DNA of 64,000 nt. Source: Fagopyrum homotropicum. Taxonomy: Eukaryota > Streptophyta > Magnoliopsida > Caryophyllales > Polygonaceae. The translations under genes were made by a program, and so were the position numbers. Below the pieces are notes generated by a model. It did no database searches and was not told where the DNA came from. It saw nothing but the letters and a program-made list of their open reading frames with translations. Shown here piece after piece: positions 9,746 through 21,982 of this stretch. The stretch lies in NCBI GenBank assembly GCA_033239125.1, contig BSWB01000005.1, positions 48,716,993-48,780,992 of the forward strand. The letters run 5' to 3'. Positions within the stretch are counted from its first letter, which is position 1; each line of letters opens with the position of its first letter.

Positions 9746-9761
9746 TAAGTATGGGGTATTT
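9746..9761 (+). other. Athila-1 polypurine tract region
   Basis: TAAGTATGGGGTATTT immediately precedes the 3' LTR. The GGGG core is the likely RNase H-resistant primer for plus-strand synthesis. Confidence 0.7.
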
Positions 9762-11593
9762 TGATAACGTGATTTATGACGTTAGTTTAGGCACTTAATT
9801 AGATAGTTTTTCCCGTTATTCATGCACGGTTTGACATTAGTTCATGACGTTTTCGCTCAATTCATGCATATTTCTAGAAAAGACGTCTACACGACCTTTT
9901 ATCGATTTTGTAGGTAATTCGGGGATCTATTGGACATTAATCGATACATTCGAGGGTCAAGCCTCATGGTGGTACACATCCAAGGCTTAAAAGGAACATG
10001 ATTGGAGCAACAAAGGACACAAGGACCCTAATTGGTGCAAGTAATGGAGCAACTCATGGCTAGACGATCATAATATCCCTCTGTTGAAGAAAATCGGACA
10101 CCCACTCAGGAAAATCGGCCGATTTTCCTGACTGGGTCGATTTTTGGCCTTCAACAGCCTAAGCCACGTGTCCCACGATCTCTTTGCCCGGCCTTGCTCT
10201 TGGTGGAGAATATAAGTGGTCTTGCAAGCTGTTGCTGAGCATCTCTCCTCTCCCACATTCTCATTCACAGCTCATTGGATTGGGGATAGACTTGGAGAAG
10301 AGGGAAACTCTCTCATATTGAAAGAAGAACAAGAACACAAACCTTAGAGTGATAGTGAGGGTTTGAGTGATTTTGAGTGATTTTTGGAGTCTTTGATTGA
10401 AGAACTATTGCAAGGATTGTTAGGAACGTTTTGGAACTTCATTTGAAGGGTTGTAAGTCTTGCTAAAACTTAGATTCAGCTGAGATTTATTGTTTTCACT
10501 TGCTTATCTTTCATCATCCATCTATGAAAACCATGTATGCTTGTGTGATGATTTTGATCTTGATATGCATATTATTGGCTAGTTTATTGTGATTCTGGAG
10601 TGATGGATTGATGGTTATGGCTTGGGTGATGATAGGATGGACTTATATGTTAGTTTAGGATGATTTGTATGCACGAAACCCATTCCAGAAGTAAAAATCG
10701 GGCTATTCTTCAGTCAGATCGGACGATTTTCCCAAGATCCACCCGATTTTCTTCTCTGTTGATCTTTAATTGATGAATCTGTATGTTAGGGTGTTAGGTT
10801 GTTGAAATCCTAGTGTTTATTTAGCCTAATTTAGCTTAGGATCACCTAATGCTATCAACCTAAGTGAGGGAAGAGATCTACCCGATGATTTCCGATCTTA
10901 GTTACCTAAGATGATGAATTCTAGGTAGTAGTGAGCCTCACAAGCCGCTATTGGATTGAGTGTGCTAGGATTATTGCTTGATACTTACTTTTCCGAGACT
11001 TACCCGGTAAGGAGAGGTTTTCCACTTAAGTAGTGTCCGGTTTGTGTAGAATTCTCTACTTAACCTCCTTGAGACTTACCCGGTAATAGGAGTTTGATGC
11101 GGGATTAGTGAAGTAAGAGACTTACCCGGTAATTGCTTCCATTAGTGAAACACCCTTTCCCAACACCGCAGCCTTGTCCTTAGAATCTTTAGAACCTTGA
11201 GTCCAATGCCATAACCGGAAATCTTGATCTCTAGAATCCACTTTTCTCTCTTTTATCACATATTTTGTGCTTGTGTTACTTGTTTACCTTGCTAGCTTAA
11301 GTTGTTAGTTTGTTCTATTATCTTGCTTGATTTGTGATCTTTGCTTGATCACCACAAAAACCAACCAAAAATATCGAGATTTTCATATCTTTGTTCCTTG
11401 ACCTTTTCTTAGACTAGATCCACACTATCTATGATCATTGTTTGACTTGATTTCACCTTAGTCTTCGAGTTCGACCTCGGAATACTATCCCTACTACAAA
11501 CGTCCCGTACACTGCGGGTTCGCTAGAAGTTAGGAGAAATATATCGAGTTTATAAATTGTAAAGCTTTTGTGCTACACGTTTCTAGCGTAACA
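9762..11593 (+). repeat. Athila-1 3' LTR
   Basis: A 1832-bp copy of 208-2040 with scattered substitutions. The island 1 palindrome is intact at 10106-10131 and island 2 lies near 10690-10750. It ends GTAACA before the duplication AATAC. Confidence 0.95.
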
Positions 11594-11598
11594 AATAC

Positions 11599-12115
11599 AC
11601 TGCTTGGTTGAGGTGAAGTAGCCGTTGTAAGATCTTCTTTCTCCTAGATCTTCTCTCTTCTACTTCCTTTCTTTAACGCTCGTTGAAGATCTTCTTCACC
11701 GTGATCTTCTTTGTTTGAAGATCTTCTCATTTGGAAATGTCATTGATGATCTTCACTTAAGATCTAAGATCTTCTCACTTGGAAACCGTTGAAGATCTTT
11801 GAGTATCTTTTACTTTGAACCGATATATTCTCCTTGAGAAGCCGTTGAAGATCTTTCAATTCAGCCGAGATCTTCTCCTTGAGATGTCATTGAAGATCTT
11901 TCATCAGCCAAGATCTTCTCCTTGAGATGTCGTTGGAGATCTTCTTGTTGGATTTGGTTGGCCTTTGAAAATCTTCTCCTAGATTCTCTCTTTTGGTTGT
12001 TGTAGATGTGTGTATTTTGTAGCAAATCCCTTAGATGTCGTTGAAAATCTTCTCCGAGATCTTCTCCTTGAGATGTCGTTGAAGATCTTCCATGATCTTC
12101 TCCTTGACATGCAAT
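11599..12115. repeat. Degenerate minisatellite, right part
   Basis: Diverged tandem units of roughly 45-60 bp containing GCCGTTGAAGATCTT and AGATCTTCTCCTTGAGATGT. BglII-type AGATCT recurs more than ten times. It continues the block at 1-202. No gene is seen. Confidence 0.65.
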
Positions 12116-13104
12116 CTAAAAATATAATCGATATTTGTTAGTTCATAAAAAATCACATATATATGTTAAGTCTTTCATCATTCACATAAAACAATTCATA
12201 ATCAAGGTGGAGTTATCAACTATGTAGTTTGCCGGGTTGTAAAGAATGATGAGAACCAACATTTGAAAACACGGAATTCTATTTTAATGTCAAGCAAGAA
12301 GTGATTATTGAACCATTTAAATTTGTTATAATTTGTTATCTTTTTTTGTTTTTTAGTAGCAAGTATCTTATATTCTCAACTCTTTTCTATTTTTTATTTA
12401 CATAACATGAAAACACCACTTTAAGCAAAAATAATTGTTCACATCCATCTACAAAGACAAAAGGAAAAGTGAACTTCAATTCGTTGAAACATTGCATAAG
12501 GAGAATGTATCATAGTGTAATTTTGTTTTTAACTTCTATTTTGGATGCTTAGACTTTAGACAAGTTAAATATATTTTGTAAACTCTCTTGTGACATTCTA
12601 TTTTGATGTCTTTCGTTTTAAGCATGACATCAAACTCAGAGAGGATCCTCTACAAGCCTAACATAAATTGAATAACAATAGTTTTTTCATCTTTGCAATG
12701 AAAAGGCTTGTCTTATCCATTACACTAGGACTGTGATTAATTCTAATCTAGTGGAGTAGGTAGTATGGGTGGATCTTCTACAAGCCAAACATATATACCA
12801 AGCAATATTCGATAGGGTTATAAATAGTGAAATATTAACATCAGATCCATATAAAACCATTCTCTTGTGTAACTCCAACACCATCTCCTTGTGAATGGTC
12901 AAAGTAGTGATCCTATGGATAACCCTGAACCACAACAATGGTTCAATATCCACTATCCACAACTAATGTCTCCAATCACAACCCGAAGTATATGACTTAT
13001 GGTGACATGAAGCTATGGTTATCTCTAACACCCCCAATTAAGTCATTTTCAACATATCCTCGAGGTAACTCATCAAACGCGGAGGGGACTAGTTGTACAA
13101 CTTC
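12116..13104. other. AT-rich stretch without recognised gene
   Basis: I see no supported gene, RNA gene or repeat. Short ORFs on both strands look like chance. Confidence 0.5.
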
Positions 13105-13312
13105 ATTCATGTCGGATGTTGCTCGCGGCTATTGCTAGACCTTGATTCGAAGAAAAAGCATGATAATACGATGCAAACACTCCTAGTGCTTCCTTTGAGC
13201 GTGTCATTGTACGCCATCGTTGTTGGATGTCGCACTTGATATGAAATATGCAAAACACATGCTTCACATTCCAAGCATTACACTCAAGGCCTTGATAAGA
13301 CTTATATCTCAA
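13105..13312 (-). pseudogene. Possible MULE-type transposase remnant
   Basis: The minus strand reads a short stretch with AWNVKHVFCIFHIK, which resembles the Cys/His segment of plant Mutator-like transposases (pattern P-x-H-x-x-C-x-x-H-I). No other domain, start or terminal inverted repeat is found. It could be chance or another gene fragment. Confidence 0.25.
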
Positions 13313-13422
13313 TTGGTAACAATCACCAGATTTTGTTATAACACAAATATGGAAGCCTTGTTAAAGGCTAGTCATAGTGATTGAAGGTCTCGTGTGCCAT
13401 TAATACATATGCAATTGCAAAC

Positions 13423-13440
13423 GTGTTTTTGTACTAGTGA
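13423..13440. mobile_element. Possible CACTA transposon end
   Basis: Read on the minus strand, CACTAGTACAAAAACACG resembles plant CACTA (En/Spm) termini. I did not find the partner end, so this may be a fragment or chance. Confidence 0.3.
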
Positions 13441-14745
13441 TTCCCAACAATCTCCAACAACGATATTTTGTACCTACAACTACAACCACAAATGAAAAAT
13501 ATTGACTTACTCAACACGATACCTAAATTGTAAAAGCTAGGATTTTTGTATCCTAATTAGTGATGATTAAGGATGATTAGACTTAATCATTGATAATAAT
13601 TCACCCGTGACTCATGAATAGCGTGCAATTGATGAGTGTGGCTTCCACCGCTATGTTCATGCTATAATCTTGGACTTATGAGGAAATTTTCACTTTTTTC
13701 TTACGGAAAATAATTTTTACCCTCCAAGATTATTGGAGCATTTGAGAGCTCCAACTAATAAAGTTGTAATTGAGATAAAGGATTGGGACATGAGATTTGT
13801 CCTAGATGTATGTGAAATAACAAGAAAAGGCAAAACGGTCAAAAAAAAGTCGATATTCCATTTCTTAGCAACTAAGAAATGAGGCTTAGGAATTCAAGTT
13901 TTTCGATAAAGTTGTGGAACAGTTGTCCAGATAACATTCCAAATTTATATTCCAGTTTCGAAAACTTTGGAGAAGGCTTAAACCGCCTTTTCGGACCCGT
14001 GAAAGGATAATCATCGTTCTAGCTATAAATAGCAAAAACTAGTTTATTAATTCATTTCCTTTAACGTTTCCTCATAAAAGATCTTATTTACTTAACCTTC
14101 AAATTTAGATCTACTCTTCTTTGGGAATCTGAGTTCAATTCCGTTTGATTTTTTGAATTTCTCTCTTCATTCTCTTCATTCTGGTATAGATTTTTCACAT
14201 TTGACGAAGTTAAGGTCAGGTCGAGACTTCCTCTCCCTTGTCTTGTAGAGCCGCCCATATTCCAGTGGATTTAATAGTGGTCGAGCGTAGCCTTCGTTGT
14301 TGTAATTCCGAATCTTCTTTTCGTTTGTCAGTCTAGTTAATAACGAATAAGTTATGAATTTATTTGTTTATGCATTGCAATTTGACCTAAATTGACCTTA
14401 GGCTTGTCAAAATGGATAAATGGAAGTTCCGTTATGTTTGTTTAATTATTCTCATGATCTTACATTGTTTGAATGTCAAGATGTGATAACAAGATGTTTT
14501 GAAATTTCCTTAAGGCAAAATGTTACGTTATTGAAATTTAATTAATTAGTTAAATGATTAATTAATTAAATTAAGATTACGAAAATTACCGTAAAGTAAT
14601 TAATCCAACTGAATGATATTAATTGATTTTTGAAGTGCTAAGATTAATATAAGGAGTATCATATTCCTCACAAGTGTTGTTGAAGGCATTTGACTAACTA
14701 TAGCTTAGTTTGCTTTGTGGACGTATGTAGATAAAACATGCTTAA

Positions 14746-16526
14746 TATAACAACCATGCTTAGTTGAAGGCCCCGTGATCGCGCCTCGCCATGCCGCACT
14801 CGCGTTGCCGCTATCACGGGTTAACATTGTAGGCGGCCGAGCTTTAGCCGACCACCTTTCCATTTTCTTCCTTCTTAAGTTTTTTCCTTACCCTTCCTGT
14901 GAGGGTTTACCCTTCTCTCCAACCTCTTTTTCCTTCATCTCCTCCATGTACACTCTCTTCTTTCTTCTCATCCTCCTTGGATCTTCTTTGATTCTTCTCC
15001 TTATTTGGAAGATTGAAGATTGATATGATGATGATGTTGATGTGTCTGATGTTGGTTGTAGAATATTGAGAGATTGCAACTGGAGTTCTTCATCAAGATT
15101 TTGACAGAGAAGTGGTGAGCCTTCCCTCTCCCCTTTTCCCTATTCTTCTTCTTCTTCCTTTTCTTTTTTGAATCCAACAAGTGGAGCTTGTTGTGATGTG
15201 TTTATGGATGTTTGATGTGTTGTATATGCATATGGGTGATGGGCAGTTTTTGCCTGAGTGACTCCTAATTGAAGAGTGTTGAGTTGAGCGAGAGAATTGT
15301 TGGAAAATCTCTTAAGAGTTGTGCTCTGTTGAACACCTTGTTGGAGCCGCCCCCGCGCCTTTAGGTGTGTCGCTTCCCCCCGCGCATGTGCTCAGCCGCA
15401 GCCACGGCGTCGGACACTGTCACCGCGCCCGCGCCTTCCTTTGCCCGAGTCCGCGCCTTCTTTAGAATTTACCAAGTTCTTTGGTAAGTTCATTCCTTCC
15501 TCTTGATTCTTGTTTAGAAGCATGCTAGGTTAGTATGTGATGAGATTGATGATGATTATAGTAATGTATGCCCTGATGAGGCTTTGAGGTTTGATTTGAT
15601 ATTCGAGGTTGTTTACGATGTTTATGATCCTTGTGGATCCTTTAGGAACTAGGAGGGAGTCTTCTAGTTTGATGATGCGATGATTGATATATTTTATGCC
15701 TTGTTTATCAAGCAGTGTTCTTTCCTATGGGAATTGGAGAGTTTGATCGATTGTTGAGATTACTAGATATAGGTAAGTCCGTAGGACTTACTTTGCCGCC
15801 TTCCTATATCGGATGTATGCATGAGTGGTGTGTGTGTTATGTGCTTTATAGCATGCGATATATATCGATTATTATTCTCGGCATATGATTAGCTAAACTT
15901 AGTATACGGTGAGGATACTAATCCACTCCACATGGTATACGGATAAGTGTTCCTAGCCATCTATTCGATCTAAGAAAAGAGGTTCTTATAACTTGACCAG
16001 ACCTAGCATACGATGAGGATACTAATCCACTCAATATGGTATACGGAGAGGTACTCCTAGCCACTCTAGATGGTCTACGAAATGTGAATGTATAACATTA
16101 TAATGATAATCAAACTGGAATGTGTGATATAATGCTTGGTGTTCATTGTTATTATGATGTGTGTATGTGCTTATGCATGATCGTATATATGAATTGTTAG
16201 CTAATGGTTTCATACCGTGTTATAGATGCTTTGCAAGATAGGAGGATTGCAGAATGATCTGGAGGAATGATCAGCCGAGGGTTTCCGTACATCTAAGATG
16301 TGTATGGGTTTTGGGATGTATATGTATATGATGATACTGTTTTGTTACTCGGTTGTGGGTTTTGTTTGTATTATGATACCTAATATTTAAGTTTTATAAA
16401 GGTAGTTTTCTATTTATTTGTGCCTTGTTGTAAGATCTAGTGAACTTGTTCTAAGGCAAGGGTCAAGACCCATTGTGAGGTCCTAGCCCCGTAGCACTCC
16501 GAATCCTATGGATTTGGAGTGTTAGA
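14746..16526 (+). repeat. Tekay-type 5' LTR
   Basis: 1781 bp. It holds a GC-rich island near its start (14774-14850, with CGCGCC, TCGCGTTGCCG) and a second at 15348-15465 (repeats of CCGCGCC and GCCGC). The stretch 15900-16070 has two copies of a CATACGGTGAGGATACTAATCC-like unit, of which I cite only part. It ends GTTAGA where the 3' LTR has TTACA. Confidence 0.88.
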
Positions 16527-16530
16527 AACA

Positions 16531-16549
16531 TGGTATAAGAGTCTTAGGT
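16531..16549 (+). other. Tekay-type primer-binding site (tRNA-Met type, mutated)
   Basis: TGGTATAAGAGTCTTAGG resembles TGGTATCAGAGC, the complement of the initiator tRNA-Met 3' end, with substitutions. Confidence 0.7.
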
Positions 16550-16831
16550 TGACAACAATGACACTTGAAATCTTTGTAAATGTTTGAATAGATAAATAAA
16601 CAGAACACGAAAGGGGTTTGAGTTTTAGAAAGGAGTTTTCGTTTTAAAACCTGTTCACCTATAGATTTGGGATAGAATGTATTGAATACCATCACTCCTT
16701 CCGCGGATCTCTGCAGTCTAGTGTGTATATTGGACACTAGTTAGTCTCTTGGACTTGATTATCATATATATACATATATCTATATATATAGTTTTGCTTG
16801 GCCTTATACGTTGGATATGCTTATAGCGCAG

Positions 16832-18090
16832 ATGGCTCGGACTAGAGCAACATCTACGGTAGGACGGGGTAGAGGTAGACCACCTCTTCCTCCGATAGTC
16901 ATAGGTCAAGGACAGGTTCCCATCGCTGATCCGCCGGTAGTGGAGGATAGAGTAGAGGAGGTAGGTGAGAGTATCGTTCATGAGGTTGTGAATGGGATAT
17001 GACAGCTAGCTAGACAAAAAGTTCAACCAACACGGTTTGATAATACGGATCACATCTCGATTAGAGGACCTAACATCAGAGCGCACACTCGTCGGGTTGA
17101 GGAGGCTACCAAGACAGGTAGACGTGCCCCAGATCCACCTACACCTGTGAGATCATTTGAGATGTCACAGGGAGCAACACAGGTACTAGTCATACTGGCA
17201 CGAGCTGTTGAGGTTGCCAAGGCTCAGGAGAAGCCGGTAGCACTGGGACCAGATTCCTCATTGAAGACGTTTCACTAGATGGGAGTACCCTCTTTCGCTA
17301 GAAAGGTGGGATTAGAGGTCGAGCTCTAAAATGGGTATGTAGACTAAGCATTGGAGTCAATCAGATGCCCAGAAGATAGGCGGGTAGAGTTAGTACAAAC
17401 TCTATCCCGAGATTTAGCCCAACATTGGTGAAGGACCATGCAGAGTCCATTCACTAGGTACGAGGAGATGAGGAGTCTCATTAGAGAGCATTTTTGTCCT
17501 GCCTGAGGAGGGAGAAGCTGGAGGATTTTATGGAGGCTGGTTTCAAGGATGTTGCTATATCTGAGGTGATTAGGAGGTTCTAAGATGAGCTGGCGTTACA
17601 AGGTCCAACTGCACCTCTAGAGGACCGGCATGTGTATTTGTTCTCGGGCACACTGAGGGAGAGTACCCATGCCTACATGGTGGGTTTTCATCGTGATTCC
17701 CTCATAGACTATCAAGATCATGCCTCGGCATACGAGAGGAAGCAAGCTGGCCATAGACGAGCTTCTCTTACCGGAGGGTTTGATCGAGAAGAGACAAAGG
17801 ATTAGGCATACTAGTGGTGGTGCTGGAGCGTCAGGTTCTAGGCAGAGCTAGAGACGTTAGAGTTACCCCTCAGCCGCACAGGTTGTAGAAAGGGACGACA
17901 ATGCTTGAACTGCGGCGATCCCGGACATTTGCGGCCACCGGTGACTTGCTTCACTTGTGACAAGTCAAGTCACCGGGCTACTTATTGCCGACAGCTAAGT
18001 CTTCTTCTCAACAGGGTTCATCCCCTGTTAGTGTTGCAGGAGACGGTCAGAGGTCGTCTTTGTATCAGTCACAGGGGCAATAGTAGTGAG
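16832..18090 (+). pseudogene. gag: Tekay-type gag remnant
   Basis: Starts MARTRAT with a basic GRGRGRPP stretch, followed by an open frame that stops at 17002. Homology then runs through several frames, with stops such as those near 17278 and 17580. Two zinc-knuckle-like motifs lie at about 17908-17990: CLNCGDPGH, then CFTCDKSSHRATYC. No intact product is possible. Confidence 0.75.
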
Positions 18091-18188
18091 TCCTAGATCA
18101 TCCTGCTACTCAGGGTTTTGTATGAGGACCGAGTAGAGGTAGAAGCCGTGGTGGAGGTACCACTGATACTAGAGGAGCACAAGCTGAA

Positions 18189-18584
18189 TTGTGGAGTGTT
18201 GAGGAGCCGCCAACGCCAACTACTACATGTACCATTTATATTAATGATTTACCTGTTAGAGTTCTTTTTGATACGGGTGCTACGCATTCATTTATTTTTT
18301 ATGAATGCGTTGAGCGTTTGGCCTTAGACACGGTAGAGGGGATACCCTTTATTATAGGGTTACCCGATGATAGTAGAGTCAGAGGTATCTACGAGATATG
18401 TGATTGTCCAATTCATCAAGGGACTCGTGATTTGCTTGTAGACTTCTTTGTCATGTCGTTAAAACATGAGGAAGTCATTTTAGCGATGGATTGGATGGAC
18501 CGTCATGGTGCAGTTTTAGATATTAGTAGGCGGACCGTGTTGGTAACTACCGCGACAGGTCAGATTGAGATTTTCCAAGGTTAG
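18189..18584 (+). pseudogene. Tekay-type aspartic protease remnant
   Basis: An open stretch of 131 codons carries the retropepsin signature VLFDTGATHSFI at about 18265, then an ILAMDWM motif of the chromovirus protease. It ends at TAG 18582-18584. In intact relatives the frame runs on into reverse transcriptase. Confidence 0.8.
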
Positions 18585-18779
18585 GACCTTGGGAAATCCG
18601 GTGTTGTCATCAGCGCAGTCTGGGCAGCGAGGCTAATTGGGCTGGGTTGCGAGGCCTTCTAGTGTTACGCCATGAAGGAGGGTAAGAGTCCAGCAGTGCA
18701 GGATATCCCCGTCTTATGTGAGTTCATCGACGTTTTGACGAGCCATCCATCTTACCTCCACAGCGAAGCATGGATTTCG

Positions 18780-20187
18780 GCATCGACTTAGAGCCAGGGA
18801 CGTGACCGATCTAGAAGGCACCATACCGTATAGCGCCTATCGAGTTGTTGGAGCTGAAGAGGCAACTCGAGGAGTTAGTAGAGAAGGGCTTCATACGCCC
18901 TAGCGTTTCCCCTGGGGTGCGCCGGTACTCTTCGTGCGGAAGAAGGATAGATTGATGAGGTTGTGCATCGATTACCGAGAGATGAACAAGGTGACCATCA
19001 AGAACAAGTACCCGCTGCCCCGCATTGACGACTTACTAGATCAGCTGCATGGAGTTTATGTGTTTTCCCGGATATATTTGAGATCCGGATATCACCAACT
19101 GAGGGTGAGAGAGTAGGATGTGCCCAAGATGGCATTTCGGACTCGATATGGCCACTACGAGTTTGTAGTATTGCCATTCGGGCTCACGAATACGCCCGCC
19201 ATCTTTATGGAGTTGATGAATGGCATCTTCATCGACTTCGTAGATCAGTTTGTTGTGGTCTTCATTGATGATATCCTGGTGTACTCTCGGAGTAGAGAGG
19301 AATTTGAGGACGGTGTTGCATATCCTGTAGGATATAGAGTTGTACGCCAAGCTCTCTAAGTGCGAGTTTTGGATGTCTGAGGTGACCTTTCTAGGTCATG
19401 TGATTTCCGCAGAAGGGATCAAGGTTGATCCGACGAAGATTGAGGTAGTTGTAGCATGAAAGACTCCAACGAGTGTCAAGGAAGTGTGCGGCTTCCTTGG
19501 CTTAGCCAGATATTACCGTAGGTTGTGGAAGGGTTTTCTATAATTGCGCAACCACTTACAAGTTTGTTGAGGAAGACTACCCGGTTTATATGGTCCAAAC
19601 CGTGTACTCATAATTCTGAGGAGCTGAAGAGGAGATTGAATTCTGCTCCTATCTTAGCACAACCAGAGGGCAGTAATGATTACGTAGTGTATAGCAACGC
19701 TTCCAAGCTATGCTTGAGATGTGTGTTGATGTAGTGAGGTAGGTTAATCGTTTATGCGTCTCGAGATTTGAAGACGTATGAGGAGAACTACCCGACTCAT
19801 GACCTCGAGTTGGTTGCAGTGGTTCATGCCTTGAAGATATGGCGGCATTACTAGTGTGGAGTTTCATGCCGAATCTTCACAGGCCATAAGAGTTTGTAGT
19901 ATATCTTCAATCAGCGGGAATTGAATAACTTCCAAAGGAGATGGCTCGAGCTGATCAAAGACTTTGACCTTGAGATTTTGTATCACCCAGGGAAGCCGAA
20001 TGTAGTCGTCGATGCCCTTAGTAGGAAGACGCCTCGAGAGAAGGCGATAGCGAGATTGACAACTCAACCTCAATTACAAAGGGATTTAGCGTGGCTAGAG
20101 TTGGACATTCGGTTTCCTGATACGGACAATCATCCATCTACTTTAGAGGTTCTAACTAATCTGTTGGGAGAGATCCAACAAAAATAG
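18780..20187 (+). pseudogene. Tekay-type reverse transcriptase and RNase H remnant
   Basis: Reverse transcriptase motifs are CIDYREMNK (about 18965), LRSGYHQ (19078), PFGLTNTPA (19175) and FIDDILVYS (19261). A stop at 19114-19116, frame changes near 19300-19360 and further stops break the frame. RNase H traces run to 20070 (NNFQRRWLELI and YHPGKPNVVVDALSRK). The connection WMSEVTFLGHVIS is readable in another frame at 19370. Clearly inactive. Confidence 0.85.
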
Positions 20188-20199
20188 GAGACTTGCCCG

Positions 20200-21487
20200 A
20201 TGTTGACACAGATCCGAGACTGGATGTCTCGAGGTGAGGCCCCACAGTTCACCATTGGTGCTAATGGAGTGATGAGACGTCGCGAGCGCGTCTTTGTACC
20301 GTCTGATAGAGAGTTGAGGCAGAGGATTTTGCAGGATGACCAGAATACACCTTACTCAATACATCTAGGTGCGAGTAAGATGTATCAGGATGTGAGGTGC
20401 TCATTTTGGTGTGGCGGGCTGAATCCCGATGTGGCCCGGTTCTTTGCCGATGTGCGACATGTCAACAGGTCAAGATAGAGAATAGTAGACCTGGAGTAGA
20501 GCTCCATCCACTATCAGTACCGCAGTGGAAGTGGGAGGATATCTCCATGGACTTTGTTGCCGGTTTGAGGCCAAGTAGGAGCTTTGATGCCATCTAGGTT
20601 ATAGTTGATAGACTGATGAAGATGGCACATTTTATCCCTATTCGGGAAACGTGGTTAGTGAGTCGGTTAGTTGAGGAGTTAGTGAGACTTCATGGAGTAC
20701 CGAGGACTATTGTATTTCATAGAGATGGACGTTATACCTCGTAGTTTTGGCAGTAAGTACATACTGCCTTGGGTACAAACCTTCACTTTACGATGGCTTT
20801 TCATCCTCAATTAGATGGTCAGTCATAGAGGATCATTCAGACCTTAGAGGATATGTTGAGAGCTTGCGTGCTAGACTGGGGACAAGTGTTGTCAAAGCAC
20901 CTCCCGTTGGTCGAGTTTTCGTACAATAATAGTTGGCATGCGTCGATCAAGATGGCCCCTGATGCATTGTATGGACAGAAGTGTCGTACACCTTTATGAT
21001 GGGATGAGCCGAAAAGTATTAGTGGTATAGCTCCTAAGTAGATTCAGGATGATATTGCCTGAGTAGCATTGATTAGAGAGTGAATGTTGGCCGTGCAGAG
21101 CCGCCATAAGTCATATGTAGACAAGAGGCGTCGGCCTCTAGAGTTCAGAGTTGGAGCTCATGTTTGGTTGAGAGTATCTCAACGTGAGGCGTCAGACATT
21201 TTGACATAATGGGGAAGTTGAGTCCCCGATATATCGGACCTTTTGAGATCTTAAAGCGAATTGGAGAGGTGGCATACCGTCTTGCGTTACCACCCAGATT
21301 AGAGGGTGGTCACCCCGCTTTTCATGTGTCTCAGCTGAGAGAGTATATACTAGATCCGAGACATATTATCAGATATGAGGATTTATTGGTTGAGCCGGAC
21401 CACATGTTTGTTGAGCATCCAGTTGCAGTCCTGGAGCGAGGTATGAGACGCTTGTGCTTGAAAGACATTCCTATGATGAGGATTTAG
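20200..21487 (+). pseudogene. Tekay-type integrase remnant with chromodomain-like tail
   Basis: A degraded HHCC region (about 20320-20475), a core with an MDFVAGL-like block at 20547 and HGVPRTIVFHRDG at about 20690, and the C-terminal GPF module (SPRYIGPFEILKRIG, 21220). HPAFHVSQLR and HPVAVLERGMRRL follow, placed where chromoviruses carry their chromodomain. Several stops lie between the blocks (20466, 20595, 20756 and others). Confidence 0.8.
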
Positions 21488-21967
21488 TGGTCTAGGCGAG
21501 GACCCGATAAAGCCAAATGGGAGACGGATGATTGTATCCAAAGGAACTATCCCGAGTTTTATGCAACGTTAGCTACATCTGTAGACTTGTCGAGCGAGTC
21601 TTAGATATATCTTGGTGAGTTATGTGATGATGTGATTATGTGATTATATGATGTTTTATGATATTGTTTTCGTGCTAGATTGTGATGTAGGATCTTATAG
21701 ATCTTGTTATGCTAGCACGAGTAGTGATTATGGTGGCTAGGGATGTTCTAGCTCCATTCCATCGAGTATGATTGTAGTTTTACTAGAGATGTTATACCTC
21801 CATGCTATCGAGTTATGATTATGGTTGCCGGAGGCGTTTTACCTTCGTGCCTTTGTGATGAGATTATGGTTATTAGAGATGTTATGCCTCCGTAATATTG
21901 GGTGTTTATACCTCAGTGTTTAGGCCGAGAGGGTTGAGGTTATTCAAGTTTTGGGATGAAACTTGTT

Positions 21968-21982
21968 TTTAGGGGGATCTGA
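21968..21982 (+). other. Tekay-type polypurine tract
   Basis: TTTAGGGGGATCTGA directly precedes the 3' LTR. Confidence 0.7.

Larger units (their letters stand above)
208..11593 (+). mobile_element. Athila-1: near-complete Ty3/gypsy Athila-type retrotransposon
   Basis: The element is 11,386 bp with two long LTRs (208-2040 and 9762-11593) that begin TGATAACG and end GTAACA. It is flanked by a perfect 5-bp target duplication AATAC (203-207 and 11594-11598). A tRNA-Asp-type primer site follows the 5' LTR and a purine-rich tract precedes the 3' LTR. Gag and pol share one frame in the order gag, protease, reverse transcriptase, RNase H, integrase, which is the Ty3/gypsy order. The protease signature DLGAS and the integrase stretch WVEAIASPTNDAKVV are typical of Athila. 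The roughly 1.8 kb after pol has no env-like ORF. The LTRs differ at only a few dozen sites by eye, so insertion is recent. Two nonsense codons near 3642-3662 interrupt the polyprotein. Confidence 0.95.

Noticed and set aside
7950..9761. Env-like gene expected after pol in some Athila elements
   Set aside because: No long ORF, signal peptide or membrane segment can be read in any frame in Athila-1 or Athila-2.
15348..15465. GC-rich stretch as a CpG-island promoter of a host gene
   Set aside because: It lies inside the Tekay LTR, is repeated in the 3' LTR, and no host gene follows.
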